Source: Ichthyophthirius multifiliis
Taxonomy: Eukaryota > Ciliophora > Oligohymenophorea > Hymenostomatida
Assembly (NCBI RefSeq): GCF_000220395.1
Contig: NW_004086040.1
Coordinates: 1 to 64,000, forward strand
Direction: 5' to 3'
DNA: 64,000 nucleotides
Under the pieces are notes generated by a model. The model had not been told where the DNA came from. It made no database searches and saw only the letters and a program-made list of their open reading frames with translations. This document shows, piece by piece, positions 44,991-58,649 of this stretch; position 1 is the first letter of the stretch; every line of letters begins with the position of its first letter. A program made the position numbers and the translations under genes.

Positions 44991-47900
44991 TGAATATATA
45001 ATAACTTCGAAACTTAAAATCAACTATAAATTATAAATGAAATAAATGTTCAAATTCAGTAAAGTTTATCAAATACAAATATTAAGAATCAAGTTAATAA
45101 ATTTTATGAAATAATGAAATAATTAGAATATGAAAGAAATACCTAAAATAACTATATAGATGATAAAAAAATCATAATTAGCACAGAAACAATAGCATAT
45201 ATTTTAATAAAATTATTCAAAAGTTTATTATTATTAAATAAATATATATAATATAATTTATATATATATTTTATGAAAGGAATAGACCAATTAATCATAA
45301 TGTTATAGCATATTTTAAAAATTAGATGGTTTAAAGATAGGTATTATAAATAAAAAAACATTTCTTCAAGCAGTGATAAATGAAATATATTAAATATTCG
45401 AAGATGATATATATAATTTTACTTTTGATTAATAAGAAGATACTATTTTCATTCATTTAATAATTGCAAAGATTTTCTTAGAAAATAATTTTTAGTAATA
45501 ATAAATAAATAACTATATACTAAATAAATATTAAAAATTGCAAAAATTAGAAAATTTAACAAATTAATATTCTAATCAGTATAAAGTAAAATAATATAAT
45601 TTTATATTTTTTAAGTACAATTTAAATAAAATAAATAGCTTGATCTATTAAACGATATATAATTATATAATTAAAATATAAATTTGACTTTGTAAAGTAT
45701 ATAAGTATCTTAATAAGTTGAATTCGAAAATTTAAATAATATAGCTTTAGTTTTATAATACTAATATCTAATAAGCGATAGAGAATAAGTTGACAATGTA
45801 ATTTAATTTTTAAGTGAACTTTATTTAAAAATGGATTCATATAATTTTTTTGATATTATAATATCTATTTTAAAAGATTTAAATTCAGAATTATATTTTA
45901 ATTGTTTATAAATACTCAGATATATATTGTAAAGTGGAAGTTAATAAGGGATAAATTTAAATCTTTAGTAATTTATAAATTATTTTTTTTAGAAATTTTA
46001 GAAAGATTTGTGTACAGAAATACTTGAAAATATTTAAAATATAAGCTCAAGTGAAATAATATAACCAGAATTAATTCAAGAATGTATTTTATGTTTAACT
46101 TATTTTGTAAAATATGATATTTATATTAGAAATCATATTATAAATGAAACTAATATAATCTAAAATTTTGCTTAAAAAAACTATTTTTTAAATAATTTTA
46201 CTTTATGCTTATTGAGTTTTTTATTTTTGGAAATTTCTAAAAAGGAAATTTAAAATGATTTTAGTTAAAAGCATATCAATTCTTAATTAATTTTATAATT
46301 AATTTATTCTGGCTAATACTTTTCACTTTTTATTAATAAATAGTAGGTTTAATAATATGAAAAAGAGATAATCTTGAATGGATATGATATACTATTTTAT
46401 ACTCTTCCTTATACTTAAATTCTTTCTAATGATATTGACACCGTCCTTAACTTAATTGATTAATTTATTGAATAAAATAAATATGATGAGTTAATATACA
46501 AAGCTTTGATTTTATTTTATAATATTCTTTTAGGAAAAAACTAAAAACTCAAAGCATTATTGGTAAACTAAAATAGATTGAACAAAATTACAGGCTTAAT
46601 TTAAAATTAATTTTTTTCTTAAAAAAGTACTTGTTTTTAAATAATATAATAATTAATATTATAGAACATGATATTAGTAAAAATAAACAAATTTTATTAT
46701 ATTTTAATATAAAATATTAATTGTTTTAGGAATTATTTTAATCTTAAATTTTTAATGTACTTGTCTAAAACTAATTTTCTAATGAAGATAATATTAAAAT
46801 ATTGAGAATATTTAGGCTTATATTTGAATAATCAAATAATTTTTTTATAATGTAAATCAATTATATAATAAAATATGATTTTTTTATTTTATTTTTTAAA
46901 TAAAATTAAATAAAAAAATAAAAGAAATATAATTTAAATAGGATGCTTGAATAAAATAGTTGAAATAATTAAATCAATTTATTTAAACTAAGATAATTAT
47001 AATGATTAAATTTAATAAATATATAATATTTAAATATATATTGATTACAGTCCTTTTATGGACTTTATTATAATTTTATTTTCATTAGTTTAACAAAATT
47101 AGTGTTTTTAGTATTTTGAAAGTGAATTGATAACTTTTTTACATAACATATTAAAGAATACATTTACAAATGATAAAAATTGCAAAAATTTATTAAATAA
47201 GAAAATATACAAGTAAAATTAAAATAAAATATAATTGAAATCTGTAATTTTATAACTTGTAAATTTCCTAAATATTTAATCGAAATTGAAAAAAGGATCA
47301 AATTAATAATTAATATCAAGGCTTTCAAATTAAATAAATTATGAATTATATAAAATCTTATAAATTAAATAATTAGATAATATATTCTTAAATATTTACA
47401 TAGATGTCGAATGTGTATAAATATATCCTTAAATAAATATTATTTAATTAACTGATTAGATATTTAAGATTTCTAAAGATACTTCTTTTTCAGATTTTAT
47501 GAAAATCATAAACTATAAATTTAAATAAGTTTCTGTCGAACAAGTATAGGATGCAATAATATAATAAGATATAATAAATGATTTGACATTATAAAAGTCT
47601 ATTATGTCAAGTTTATAAAAGATATAGAAATAAATTAAGGTGCATTTTAATTAAAAATAAATATTTTTGGATAAAAATACTTGTAATAAAATTTATATAG
47701 ATCTTTATATTAATCAGCTAGTAAATATATTAATTAATGCAAAATTTGTGGACAAAAATTTAAAGTATCTAGTTTGTATGATGGACCTTGCATTTAATGT
47801 GAAAATAATGTTTCTAATTAATTTTATTGTTAATAAATCAATTAAAATAATTAAGAATTCAATTATAATTTGTTTTCTTCTTAAAAATAAGATTTACCAA

Positions 47901-48023
47901 TAAATTAGTTTTAAAATAATAGAATGTATGAGTCTTTAGACTTGTCTTTATATTAAAGAAATTTTAATATATGAATAAATTAAAATATTGTTTTGGAAAA
48001 TAAAGTAGAAAATATAAATTTGA
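44991..48023 (+). CDS. Large helical-repeat (HEAT/ARM-like) hypothetical protein
   Basis: Coding character is clear from long TGA-free pieces, for example DDKKIIISTETIAYILIKLF, GIINKKTFLQAVINEIYQIF, DNVIQFLSELYLKMDSYNFF and TLPYTQILSNDIDTVLNLID. The alternation of amphipathic helices with conserved-looking leucines resembles HEAT or armadillo solenoids, though no repeat is sharp enough to name. The best stretch runs from about 45670 to 46560 in one frame. Earlier and later parts need introns or indel corrections, so the start (ATG 44991) and the exon structure are provisional; the end is TGA 48021-48023. Function unknown; a scaffold or transport adaptor is one guess. Confidence 0.5.
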
Positions 48024-48241
48024 AAATTTCATTAACATATATATATATTTTATTTTATAGACTTTGCCTTTTTTTATATTATATAAATAAATAAAAAAAT
48101 TTATATATATAGTTTATCTTATTTATTTTTTATTAAAAAAAAAAATACTATTTTTGTTTTAATAACTTATTAAATTTTATATAAATATAATTACAATAAT
48201 TAAATATTTATTAAAATAAAATTTATAATTTAAAAAAAAAC

Positions 48242-48902
48242 ATGAAGAATATTCCCAAAAAAGATAAATAAGCAAAATTAATCTATCCTGGAATTTAAAA
48301 TGAGAAATTAAAATCAGGTTCACTCCCTTCATTTAGTACAAATAAGGTCAGATTTAATGAAGATTTAGGGTTTTATTTGCCTAAAAGAACTTCTTATGTG
48401 ACAAAGAAACCTTATCCTGATTAAAACGTTTTTCCTATACAATAATAATAAAGCTCTAATTCAATAATAAAAAATAGTACTATAGGAGATTATTCAACAA
48501 TATCAAATATTGTAAATGCAGTTTCATAAGGTTAAGATACTAAAAAATATGGCTTTATTAATAATGTAAATTATATTTTTATTTTTTTATTTTTTATTGT
48601 TATAAAAAAATAAATATAAAAAATAGAATGATTTGAAGTAAAGTGTTTTAATTTAATAAAATGATTCTGAAATCAATATAAATAATATTACAAACAAATC
48701 ATAATCTTTATAAAAATATTTAACAAAATCATATCTTATTTAAAGAAAAAAATAAGAACTTTTAAATGGTTTCGATAAATTTCCTCCTGAAATAAATTCC
48801 AAAATTAATCATTTTAATAAACTTACGAGTATAATTGATTCCGAAATTGAAGACTGGCTACATTTATATCCTGATTTTGTTAATATAGGAGAAAAAGTAT
48901 AA

Positions 48903-48947
<45 letters not shown>

Positions 48948-51756
48948 ATATATATATTCTTTTATTATATTAAATTAAATTAAAGAATTTAATTAATTTG
49001 TAATTAATCTAATTAAAAGTCTTTATAATAATCACTTAAAAGGAACATAAGAAATAGAAAATTATAAATTAAAAAGCAATTAATAAGAAGAAAAAATGTA
49101 ATAAATATAATAATAAAAGGAATAAATTTCGTAAATGTTAAGAGAAAAAACTGCTATTTTAAAAAATTTATAGAATCAGACTCAAATAATGAATAAAAAT
49201 CAAAAAAAGATAAAAGAGAAAACATCTTAGTTTTCGAAAATACAAAATTAGCTATAGAAAATGTATAGTTAGCAGATAAATTTAAATAAATTGAAAAAGG
49301 ATCAGATATTTAGTATTTACAAGAACAACTCAAAAATTTATAAAATGAAACTGAATAATAAATAAAAAAATATAAAAGAGAAATAGACTTAAAAGATACT
49401 GATATTTAAAAAAAAAAAGTTTTAATAACAAGCTTGTAAGGAACTCAGGCAAAAGTAAAATATTTATATACAGATATTCATATATATGTATATATATAAT
49501 AAAAATATAAATAAATTATAATAAATTATATATTTATATTATATATATATATATATATATATTTATTAATTTATATTTTTAAAGATATTATATTTATTAT
49601 TTAATTAAATTATATATAATAATATATATATATTTTATTTACACATTTGTTACATAAAAAATAAAAGGCTGAATTAGACATAAGATAATATCGTTCAAAA
49701 CTTTCTTAAAATTAATAATAAATTTAATAATTAATAGATGAAAATAACATTTTGTCAGATAAATATGTATAATATCGAGAAAGAGCATTTTTACAAAAGG
49801 AAGACTATATAAATATATACTTAAAGTTTAAAGAATAGCAGCAAATACTAAATTAACTAAGAGATAAATGCTAAATATTACAATAAAAATTAGATAAATT
49901 TTCAATTGCAAGAAGTAAAGAAGTTGAAGTACCTAATGATGGTTCTTTTCCTAATGATTTGAATTTTTTGAGAACATTTTAAGGAGAATTTTCAAAAGAT
50001 AAATCTTATATAAGAGTCGCACTTTAATAAGCTTAGGAATTTAAATAAAAAGATGGTAATGTTGATTTAGTAAAGGAAAAATATTTAGAAGCAATATCAT
50101 AAATGGCTGAAAAAAACGAAAATGAGTAATCTAAAGAAAATAATGAGCCCCCTTTATCCAGTTTTTAACTCTATAAGCCTAATTTTTACATTTTAGTTGA
50201 ATAAGTAGGCAAAAACTATGAATTGGATATGCAAAATTTAAAAAATAGAAAAATTTCTCAGAACTTTTTAGGAATAATGAGATCAATATTAGATTCTAAA
50301 TACAATGAATTTATCTTATATGAAATTACCCAAAACAAATAAGCAAATTCCCAGATTTTATTTATGGATGGATGAGTAAATTTACTATAGACTAAAAACT
50401 AAAAAATAAGATTTTTGAATGAACAAGAAAAATACAATTAGACGACAATAGAGTAATTTTTATTTTAGATTTGTTGAATCCAAGGCTTACAGGTATATGG
50501 GAGTGTGTCACTTTTAAAGAATTTTTAAACGAAAAAGCTAGCTTAGATGAAATTTATTTCTATTTACATTGCCGGTATATTCTTTTTAAAGGACCAGGAA
50601 TGCATAGACATGAAAATGCGTTTGATGTTTTTTAATATGTTTATTTGAATGACGCAGAATAATTAGTGGATTTGATTATGTGTAAGTATGATTAAGTTCA
50701 TGTTATGTTGATTAAAAAATAACTTAAAGAAAAAGTTAAAGTTAAAAATGAAAAATAAATTATTGAAGCGGGATTTGTTTTGAGAATTCTTTTGGAATTT
50801 TATAGAATTGAAAGAAGGAATAAGTATATCATTTTTTATTATTATTTTTATTTTATTTTTTAATCAACTTTTTTTTAAAAAAAAGGTATAAATTATTAAG
50901 AGAAGCATTTTTAAGTTAATCATCAATGGGTTCAAATGGAAAGTTTTCAATAAATTTTGTGAGTTTTAAAAAAATTTTATAAATGAATTTCGTATAAAAT
51001 ACTGATTAAGATTTTGCTGAATTATATAGAGATATTTATTCAATTGGAAAAGGAAGTGTAACTGTAGATGGTTTTTTTACAGTAGCAAATGATACTTGTT
51101 TTTTTATAAAATATTTATAATTAAACAGTTTAGTAAAAGTTCCTTAACTTGATTAAAATAATAATATTTTTAATGATGAAAATAATATTGGATTTACTTA
51201 TTTTTACACTTATTATGAAAATATTAAATAATATACAGATTTTTTCACTCATGAGACTTTATAATTAGGAGTAGATAAATTAGTAATTGAAATGGAGGAA
51301 ATTTAATTTTAAATAAAACATAAATTTTAATAAAATGTACCTGATTTAAGAGGAAAGACTTTCTTTATGTAAATGAGTCGAATAATTTAAGTATTTTATA
51401 ATTTGAAAATTATGAAGGCTTTCTAATATCATATGTAAGATAATAATTATGGATTGGACTAAAATTAAATTATTTTGAAAGATTTTGAAAATATGGAAAG
51501 GCTATTGAGTGAATTAGGTGACTTTTAAGATAAATAAAAACTAGAAAAAATTTAAAAAAATCTTAAGTTAATTAAATTCTAAAAATTATGTAGATAAAAA
51601 ATACTTAAGTTTTATAATTTTATTGCCTCTATATTAAGCTCAAAATTAAAAGTTTAAAAAGAAAAAAATTAAAAAACTGAAACTTAAATTGATATGACTT
51701 AATATGATAAATAAAAAGCGAAAAATATAAATCCTTCTAAAACTAAACTTAATTGA
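48242..51756 (+). CDS. Large coiled-coil protein with EF-hand-like C-terminal region
   Basis: The start MKNIPKKDKQAKLIYPGIQN is followed by about 100 S/N-rich residues, a long coiled coil (for example QYLQEQLKNLQNETEQQIKK), and then a globular half. That half contains FPDFIYGWMSKFTIDQKLKN, YFYLHCRYILFKGPGMHRHE and a degenerate EF-hand-like pair (INFVSFKKILQ ... AELYRDIYSIGKGSVTVDGF). This plan of coil plus calmodulin-like C-terminal half is typical of ciliary and basal-body proteins, but I cannot name it. Introns include one at about 48568-48628 and long AT-rich ones near 48905-48990 and 49455-49665, some filled by (AT)n. Some frame changes remain. The end is TGA 51754-51756. Confidence 0.6.
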
Positions 51757-52859
51757 ATTATATTATTAATTCTTTTATATTTTATACTTTGTTTTTTATT
51801 TTTTGTTTAAAAAAAAAAAAAAAAAAATTAATTATATTTTTGCAGAATTAAAATATCTTTCCATAAACATATATATTTCAATTTAAATTTATTTATTTTT
51901 TATGCAAAGCAATTGATTAAATTATATAATTTATAAACTGATGTCTAAATTAATTGATTTTCGTTAAAATTATAAATACATTTTAAAATTAACTTAATTA
52001 TTTAATTATTTACAATATTTATAGTAATTTGTTTATTTATTAAATTTTATATTTAAAAAATTAATTGAGTCTATATTAGATTTCTTGATATAAGTTTTGT
52101 ATAAAATTTCCCCGATTATATTATTACTAATTATTTTGTATTATTATCCTGAAACTTGGTTACAATTCAATTTTTTCTTTAAAAAAGAGAAAATATGTTT
52201 TTTAAACTCTTATTTTATTATAATTTTCATAATAGGTTAAATTTAGATATTTCCTTATATAATTTTTTTTGAATTAAAATGCAATTTAGCAATTTATTTA
52301 ATATTAAATGCTTTAATTATCAAATAAATATATAAAAATAAATTACTTTTTTATATTATTAATATAAATTTTATTTTATATATAAAATTAATATATTTGT
52401 ATTTTTACAAATTATATTTACTTTTTAAAAGTAGGTTTTTATAAAATCAAAATTAATAAATAAAAATTGCTTATGTTATTTTGATTAGATATTTATCTAA
52501 AATAATATAAATTCTAATATTTATTGAATTTTAAAAACGGTATATTAAAAAATATTATTCTCATGCACAAAATTAATTATATTTTTAATAATAATTTTAT
52601 CTTTTTCTATTATTCTATTATTTTATTTATTATTAATAACTCATATATAGAAAAATAACACATCATTAATTTTAAACTAATAAAACAAAAATATTATAAA
52701 GCATACATTAAATTAAAATCACGATAAAAAAGAAATTTATATAATATTTTTATTTTATTTTATTGTCTTTTTTTTTATTTTTTAAAATAAACAATTAAAC
52801 TAAATATAATAAAAAAAATTATTCTTCAAAATAAATAAAATAATAATTAAATAAAAAAA
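51757..52859. other. Intergenic region
   Basis: About 1.1 kb of AT-rich DNA with a poly-A stretch near 51810. No gene recognised. Confidence 0.5.
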
Positions 52860-54619
52860 ATGTAATAACAATCATAATTTTAAACCAAAAAAATAAATAT
52901 TCTCCATTTTAATGATGCTTATGAAATCGGCAGTTAAGAAAGTGAAAACCCAACTGCTACAGTCGGCGGAGTTTCCCGTTTCAAAACAATATGCAAAAAT
53001 TTCAAAGAATAAAATCCCCAAAACAGTCTTATATTATTCAGCGGAGATTTATTTTCCCCTTCCACAATGTCTTTATTATATTAAGGTTAATAAATGTTAT
53101 ATCCAATAAATTCCTTAAATATAGATGCTGCATGTGTAGGAAATCACGATTTTGATTATAAAATAGATCATGTCATAAAATTAACGTCTAACTGTAATTT
53201 TCCATGGTTATGTAGTAATATATTTGACGCAAGTACTGGTAAAAACGTAGCTGATTTTTTACCGTATTATACAAAGGAATTAAATGGCATAAAAGTAGGT
53301 TTTATAGGACTTGCAGAAGAAGAATGGCTTGATACAATAGTAGAAATAGACATATAAACTTTAAGATATCAAGAATTCGTTAATTGTGCGAAAGAAGTTT
53401 GCCAAGTATTAAAAGAAGAGCTTTAATGCGAATTTATAATTGCGTTAACACACATGAGAATACCTAATGATAATATATTGGCTGAAAATGTTCCTGAAAT
53501 TGATTTAATTTTAGGTGGACATGATCATTGTAAATATTTCAAATGCACCTAAAACAAATGTGTAATAATTAAAAGTGGTTGCGATTTTAAAGAATATTCC
53601 ATAATAGAAGTATATATCAATAATACTCAAAAAGGAAATTATTAATTAAAAAATGGTCATTCGCTTAATATGGATTTCTATAAAGTTACCAAAGATATAC
53701 CCGAAGATCCAGATATTCACGCCTATGTTGAAAAATACATTCAAAAAACAAAAGAAGATATGGATAAAGTAATAGGATATACAAAATGTCCTTTAGACAC
53801 CTAATTTAGTACCGTAAGAACTCAAGAAAGCAATTTTGGAAATTTCTACGCCGATGTGATTAGAAAAGACACTTAAGCCGATATTGCTATTTTAAATGCA
53901 GGGACAATACGATCAGATTGTATTTTTGAAGAAGGAGAAATTACATTTTAAATGATGTGTAAAGCATTGCCTTTTGCCGATGTAATAGTAGTTTTAGAAA
54001 TGAATGGTTTTTAAATAGTATAGGCTTTAGAAAATGGTGTTTCTAAATGGCCTAATTACGATGGAAGATTTCCTTAAGTTTCGGGTATGAAATATTCTTT
54101 TGATCCCAGAAAAGAGCCAATGTAGAGAATTGTAGATGTTTGGGTAGGGAATGAGAAAATCGATTTTGTGAAAAAATATAGTGTGGCGCTTAAATATTTC
54201 ATTAGTTTAGGAAAAGATGGATATGATATTTTAAGAGAATGTAAATATATTGTAGACGAAACTAATGGATAGCCACATTTGTAAATTGTTGTTGGATTTT
54301 TTACAAAACATTTAAAAAATAAAATGATAATAATAACCATAGTAATATATAGGAAAGTTACTTTAATAATATGAGTGAAAATAATTGCAATTTTAAAAAT
54401 GAAAATAATTTAAAGGTAGGGTAAAATGGAATGCATTAGTTTAATAGTTGTAATTAAGTGGAGATTGTTCATGATAAATAACATATTCATGAAGTTAAAA
54501 GTGTTAGGCAGCACAATAATTTAGAAGAATATATTATAACAGAAACTAAGCTTGTTAATGATATTGAATATGTTGTTATTAATCCGTAAGTTGAGGGCAG
54601 AATTATTATTATTTAATGA
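52860..54619 (+). CDS. 5'-nucleotidase/2',3'-cyclic phosphodiesterase-type metallophosphatase
   Basis: Calcineurin-like phosphoesterase followed by the 5'-nucleotidase C-terminal domain. Visible metal-site motifs: ILHFNDAYE (Asp), LFSGDLFSPS (Asp), VGNHDFDY (Asn-His), ITLTH-type ALTHMR, and GGHDH. The C-terminal domain has ESNFGNFYADVIR, LNAGTIRSD and FADVIVV, which form the substrate pocket. It begins with 15 polar residues and has no signal peptide, so it is probably cytosolic, unlike most eukaryotic ecto-5'-nucleotidases. The frame is intact from 52860 to about 54330. A one-base change near 54325 then opens an N/H-rich tail of about 95 residues to TGA 54617-54619. Exact substrate (AMP, UDP-sugar or other) cannot be told. 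Confidence 0.88.
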
Positions 54620-55333
54620 ATGTATTTTCTCTAAATTTTATGTATAAATAATATATATTTTTATGATCATTTTTTTTTTTTTATTTTTTGTTTCGGAAAT
54701 ATAGATTAATTAATTTATCTTAAATTTCTGTAATTATTGCTTTTATTTTCTTAAATAGAAATTAAATTTTTTATTTTAGATTTTGTTTAATATATAATTT
54801 TTTCTATTATATTTTAATTTAATTTAATTTTTGTTAAATTGATAATAGTTTAAAAAAAAAGAATTTAAACATATTTTTAGAAAAAATTTATATACATAAA
54901 TTTAATTAATTTAGTTATTAATAAAACATAATTAGTTATATTTATTAATAATTAGTTATTTATAAATTTAATATATTTTATTTTATCAAAAATTATAAAT
55001 AAATTTTTGAATAATAATAATTAAAATAAATAAAAATTCATTAAAAAAATTAATTATTTATATAAATAGTTATATTATCAAAATATTTTTGTCAAAAATC
55101 TTAGTTAATAAATATAAAAATCAAATAATTTTTTTAATGTAGTATTCTAAAATTATTTAAAAACAATATTCATAAATAATAGCTTAGTTTTTTTTTACTA
55201 AAATAAAAAACATATATAAATGTATTTATATATATATTAAAAAAGTAGTAATTAAGTATTCCTATATTCAATTTAAAAACATTAATAATAAATAAATAAT
55301 ATTGTTATTAAATTAAAAAGATCAAATAACTAA
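54620..55333. other. Intergenic region
   Basis: AT-rich spacer of about 0.7 kb. No gene or RNA recognised. Confidence 0.5.
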
Positions 55334-58300
55334 ATGAAAGAAGAAAAAGAATTATGTAATATAACAGAAAGTGAATAATCATTAATTAATATATCTTCAT
55401 AATGTAATATTTCAACTCTAAATAATAAAAACAATCCTTTAGGATATAACTGTTCTAAATTAAAAGGAAAAAATATATAATCTTTTAACCAAAAAGTATA
55501 TGAAGAGACCAACAAAAAATCACAAAAATAACAACATAAAATAATTATACCAACCCAAATAATGCATTATAAGTAAAAACTCACAAATTTAAACTTATCA
55601 AATACTAAATTATAAACATTTCCATTAGAAATATTATAATACATTCATTTATAATCATTAAAATTATCTAATAATAAAATTCCTATAATTCCTTTATAAA
55701 TATCTGAATTAGTAAATTTAAAAGTATTAGATTTGAGTGAAAACCATTTGTAAATATTGCCTTCAACCATTTGCAAATTAACATATTTACGTATACTGAA
55801 TATATCGTACAATAACATTGATAAAATAAATGAAGATATTTTCAATTTGGGAAACTTACAAGAATTATATATTCAAAATAACTTATTTACTTTCATTCCT
55901 GCACTTTTCCATAGACTCTAATCAATCCTAATTATCGGTTTGGAATGGTTTTAATTATCATTACCGCCTCTTCCTCTTCTTTTAAAAAAAGAAACACATT
56001 AGTCTCATTTCCAAAAACTATTTAGTATAGGTTTTAATAAAAAAAAACCTTTTAATATGTTTGAACTTATTATATAATTAAGTGAATAAGAAGTAATATT
56101 TGAAACAAAGTAAAAAAAAAAATAGTTTTTTTAAATAAAAGGAAAAAAAAAAAAAAGATAAAATAATCACCTATATTAAGCTATATAAATAAATAGTAGA
56201 AGTGCTGTAAGAATGCTTTCTCAAGTACATCCTCGTTTATTAGATTAAATAAGCTCTAATTAATTGTCTCCGTTATCTACTTGCATAGAAGAAGGTAAAG
56301 GTGAAATAGCTCTCGAATTATTATCAAACATAAAAAAAGTAATACAACCAAAAAATATCCAAGCCTACCTTCTGCATAGCACATCAAAACTTCAACTCTA
56401 AATAATCGAAAAAATTTTTACTTTAAAAGTTGACATCTAGGAAGTTCAAGATGATCAAAAAAATACACTTTTACACATTCTTTTTTCAAATTTTGGGAAA
56501 GATATACATACTGCAAAAAATATCGCTTAATTACTTTTAGAAAAAGGTGCAAAACCAAATATTAAAAATGAGGAGAAATGGTGTCCAATTCATATTGCTG
56601 CATAAAAAGGTTGTCTTTCTGCAATTCGATTTTGTGTTTAATGGAACTAAAGTTAGAGCAGCAAATAAAGGAGATTCAATTTATTTAAGAAAGGAGGAGA
56701 AAATAAATGGGGATTGATACATATAGCTGCCAGTATAGGACATGTAAGTATGTTAGAGTTTATTTTGAATTTAGGTTATGATATGACTTTGCAAAATTCG
56801 AAAGGACAAAGTGCTAGATAAGTAGCTATTTAATCATTGATTTTGCATAAATTGTTAAGAAAATATGAACAAAAATGGATTAATGAGCATATTTATATAA
56901 ATAATGTAGTTTAAAGTAATATATAGTAATAAAGAAATAGTAAAATTTAAAAATCATTAACTAAATTTATACTTTTAGATAAAAAAAATCATTAAATAAA
57001 TAATTCAGATGATTTAATTTGTAGTTCAGAAGAGCATATTAAGTTTGAGTAAAAAAACGAAGAAAATAATGTGTCTGAATTTTCATATACAAAATTAATT
57101 GAGTTAGATGAATATTCTAATGAGGAATAAAAAGAGAAACAAAATAAATATTATAATTATCTACAAGAATAAAATTATTAATTATAAATGACAAATCACT
57201 AGAAACAAAAAAGCGATTAAAATATTTATAAATAGTTTCCTAATGCCTTTATTATGGATACTAATAAAATATAAAATTTAATACTTAATATTAATGAAAA
57301 AATGTAAAAAAATAATTACTATTGTTTATCTGAAGTTCTTAGAAATATTAATTATTTATATATAATTCATGTTAAATTAAATAAGTATTTACATGGTGTT
57401 AATTTATTTGGATAATAATTACCTTTGTCTATATATAATTTAAATACTAATGGTATAAATATAAAGGATAAAAATAAAATAATACCTAGCATTCTTTTAA
57501 ATATTTTTAATTAGTTTTTTACATAAATTAAAGGCAAGAACAAAAAAATAAATAGGCAAAATCACCATAAAAATCAAAATTTTTTAAATAAAAAAGAAGA
57601 TCATAAGAAAAATAAACTTTCCACAAAATAAATATATATAATTCTATAATTTATTCTTTAAATTTTTTAATAAATTTCTTGTAAAAAAGTGCTCGATAAA
57701 ATATACGAATTGTTCCTTATTAAAACGCGAAATAATTCTTCTATATATGTAAAAAATCAACCTCTTTAAGTAAGAAATAGGAGTAGATCATATTCACCTT
57801 TTTTTTTACCAAAAATGAATAAAAAATAAATAATAATTAAAAATAAAGTAATAATAATTCTGATAATAATAGTGTAAACAATATTAAACCATCTCCTTAT
57901 AAAGTTTTTTAAAAATAAATAATATGTTATAAAGAAGAGCATTTTGAGGAAAAAATATTACTTGATTTTGAAATTTTATAAACCTTTGCATTTTTAAAAA
58001 TGGAAACAAAAAAAACATTTAAAAAAATCCTTTACAAAATGTAAGTCCAAAAACAAAGAAAACCAATATTGAGCAAAAATATTTTAATATAGTAAATTTA
58101 CCTAATTTAAATATGACACATATAAATGTAAATAGAAACACATAATATTTTTCTAATTAAATAATGGAAGAATTAATTAATGGTGATTCTTTAAAAGACT
58201 CTAATATTCAAGATTTATAAAGAATTAGTTAAAAAACAATCCATAATATTATTTATTTGAATAAAATATAAAAAAACAATCATAGTAATCATTCTAATAA

Positions 58301-58649
58301 TAGCAATTTTAATAATAACAATATTTAAGATAAAGAATAATTCGAATATCCGATTACTCCAAGACCTGTAATGAGTATCTCAGTTAGGTAATAGCTGAAA
58401 GGAGACATTAGTGATGAAATAAGTGATATTAAGTAAATTTATAATGAAAATACGGATGCTTCGAAAAGTAATAGGAATTATGAATAAAGTAATTTTAATG
58501 GAGAAGAAAATGTTACGGATGACGAAGATTACTCATTAGATACGAGGGCTAAAAATAAGCAACAATATAAAGAGCATATTTCATTAGATAAAGAAATTAA
58601 AAATAAATCTAAAAACATTATTTAACGTTATTAGTCTAATTAAATTTGA
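55334..58649 (+). CDS. Leucine-rich repeat plus ankyrin-repeat protein
   Basis: About 1,080 residues. Residues 80-230 form four to five LRRs (LKLSNNKIPIIPLQISELVN, LKVLDLSENHLQILPSTICK, RILNISYNNIDKINEDIFNL) and end with a proline cap (LPPLPLLLKK). An intron near 56109-56158 separates this from an ankyrin part with NTLLHILFSNFGKDI, WCPIHIAAQKGCLSAI and WGLIHIAASIGHVSMLEFIL. The link region (LSQVHPRLLDQISSNQLSPL, then EEGKGEIALELL) looks like other ciliate LRR-ankyrin proteins as I remember them. The last 500 residues are N/Q/K-rich and probably disordered. One or two frame changes may remain in the tail. A scaffold role is likely; no catalytic domain is seen. Confidence 0.75.

Noticed and set aside
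52912-53109. Plus-strand frame of 65 codons at the nucleotidase start
   Set aside because: It lies out of frame with the conserved ILHFND and FSGD motifs, which are read in the neighbouring frame.
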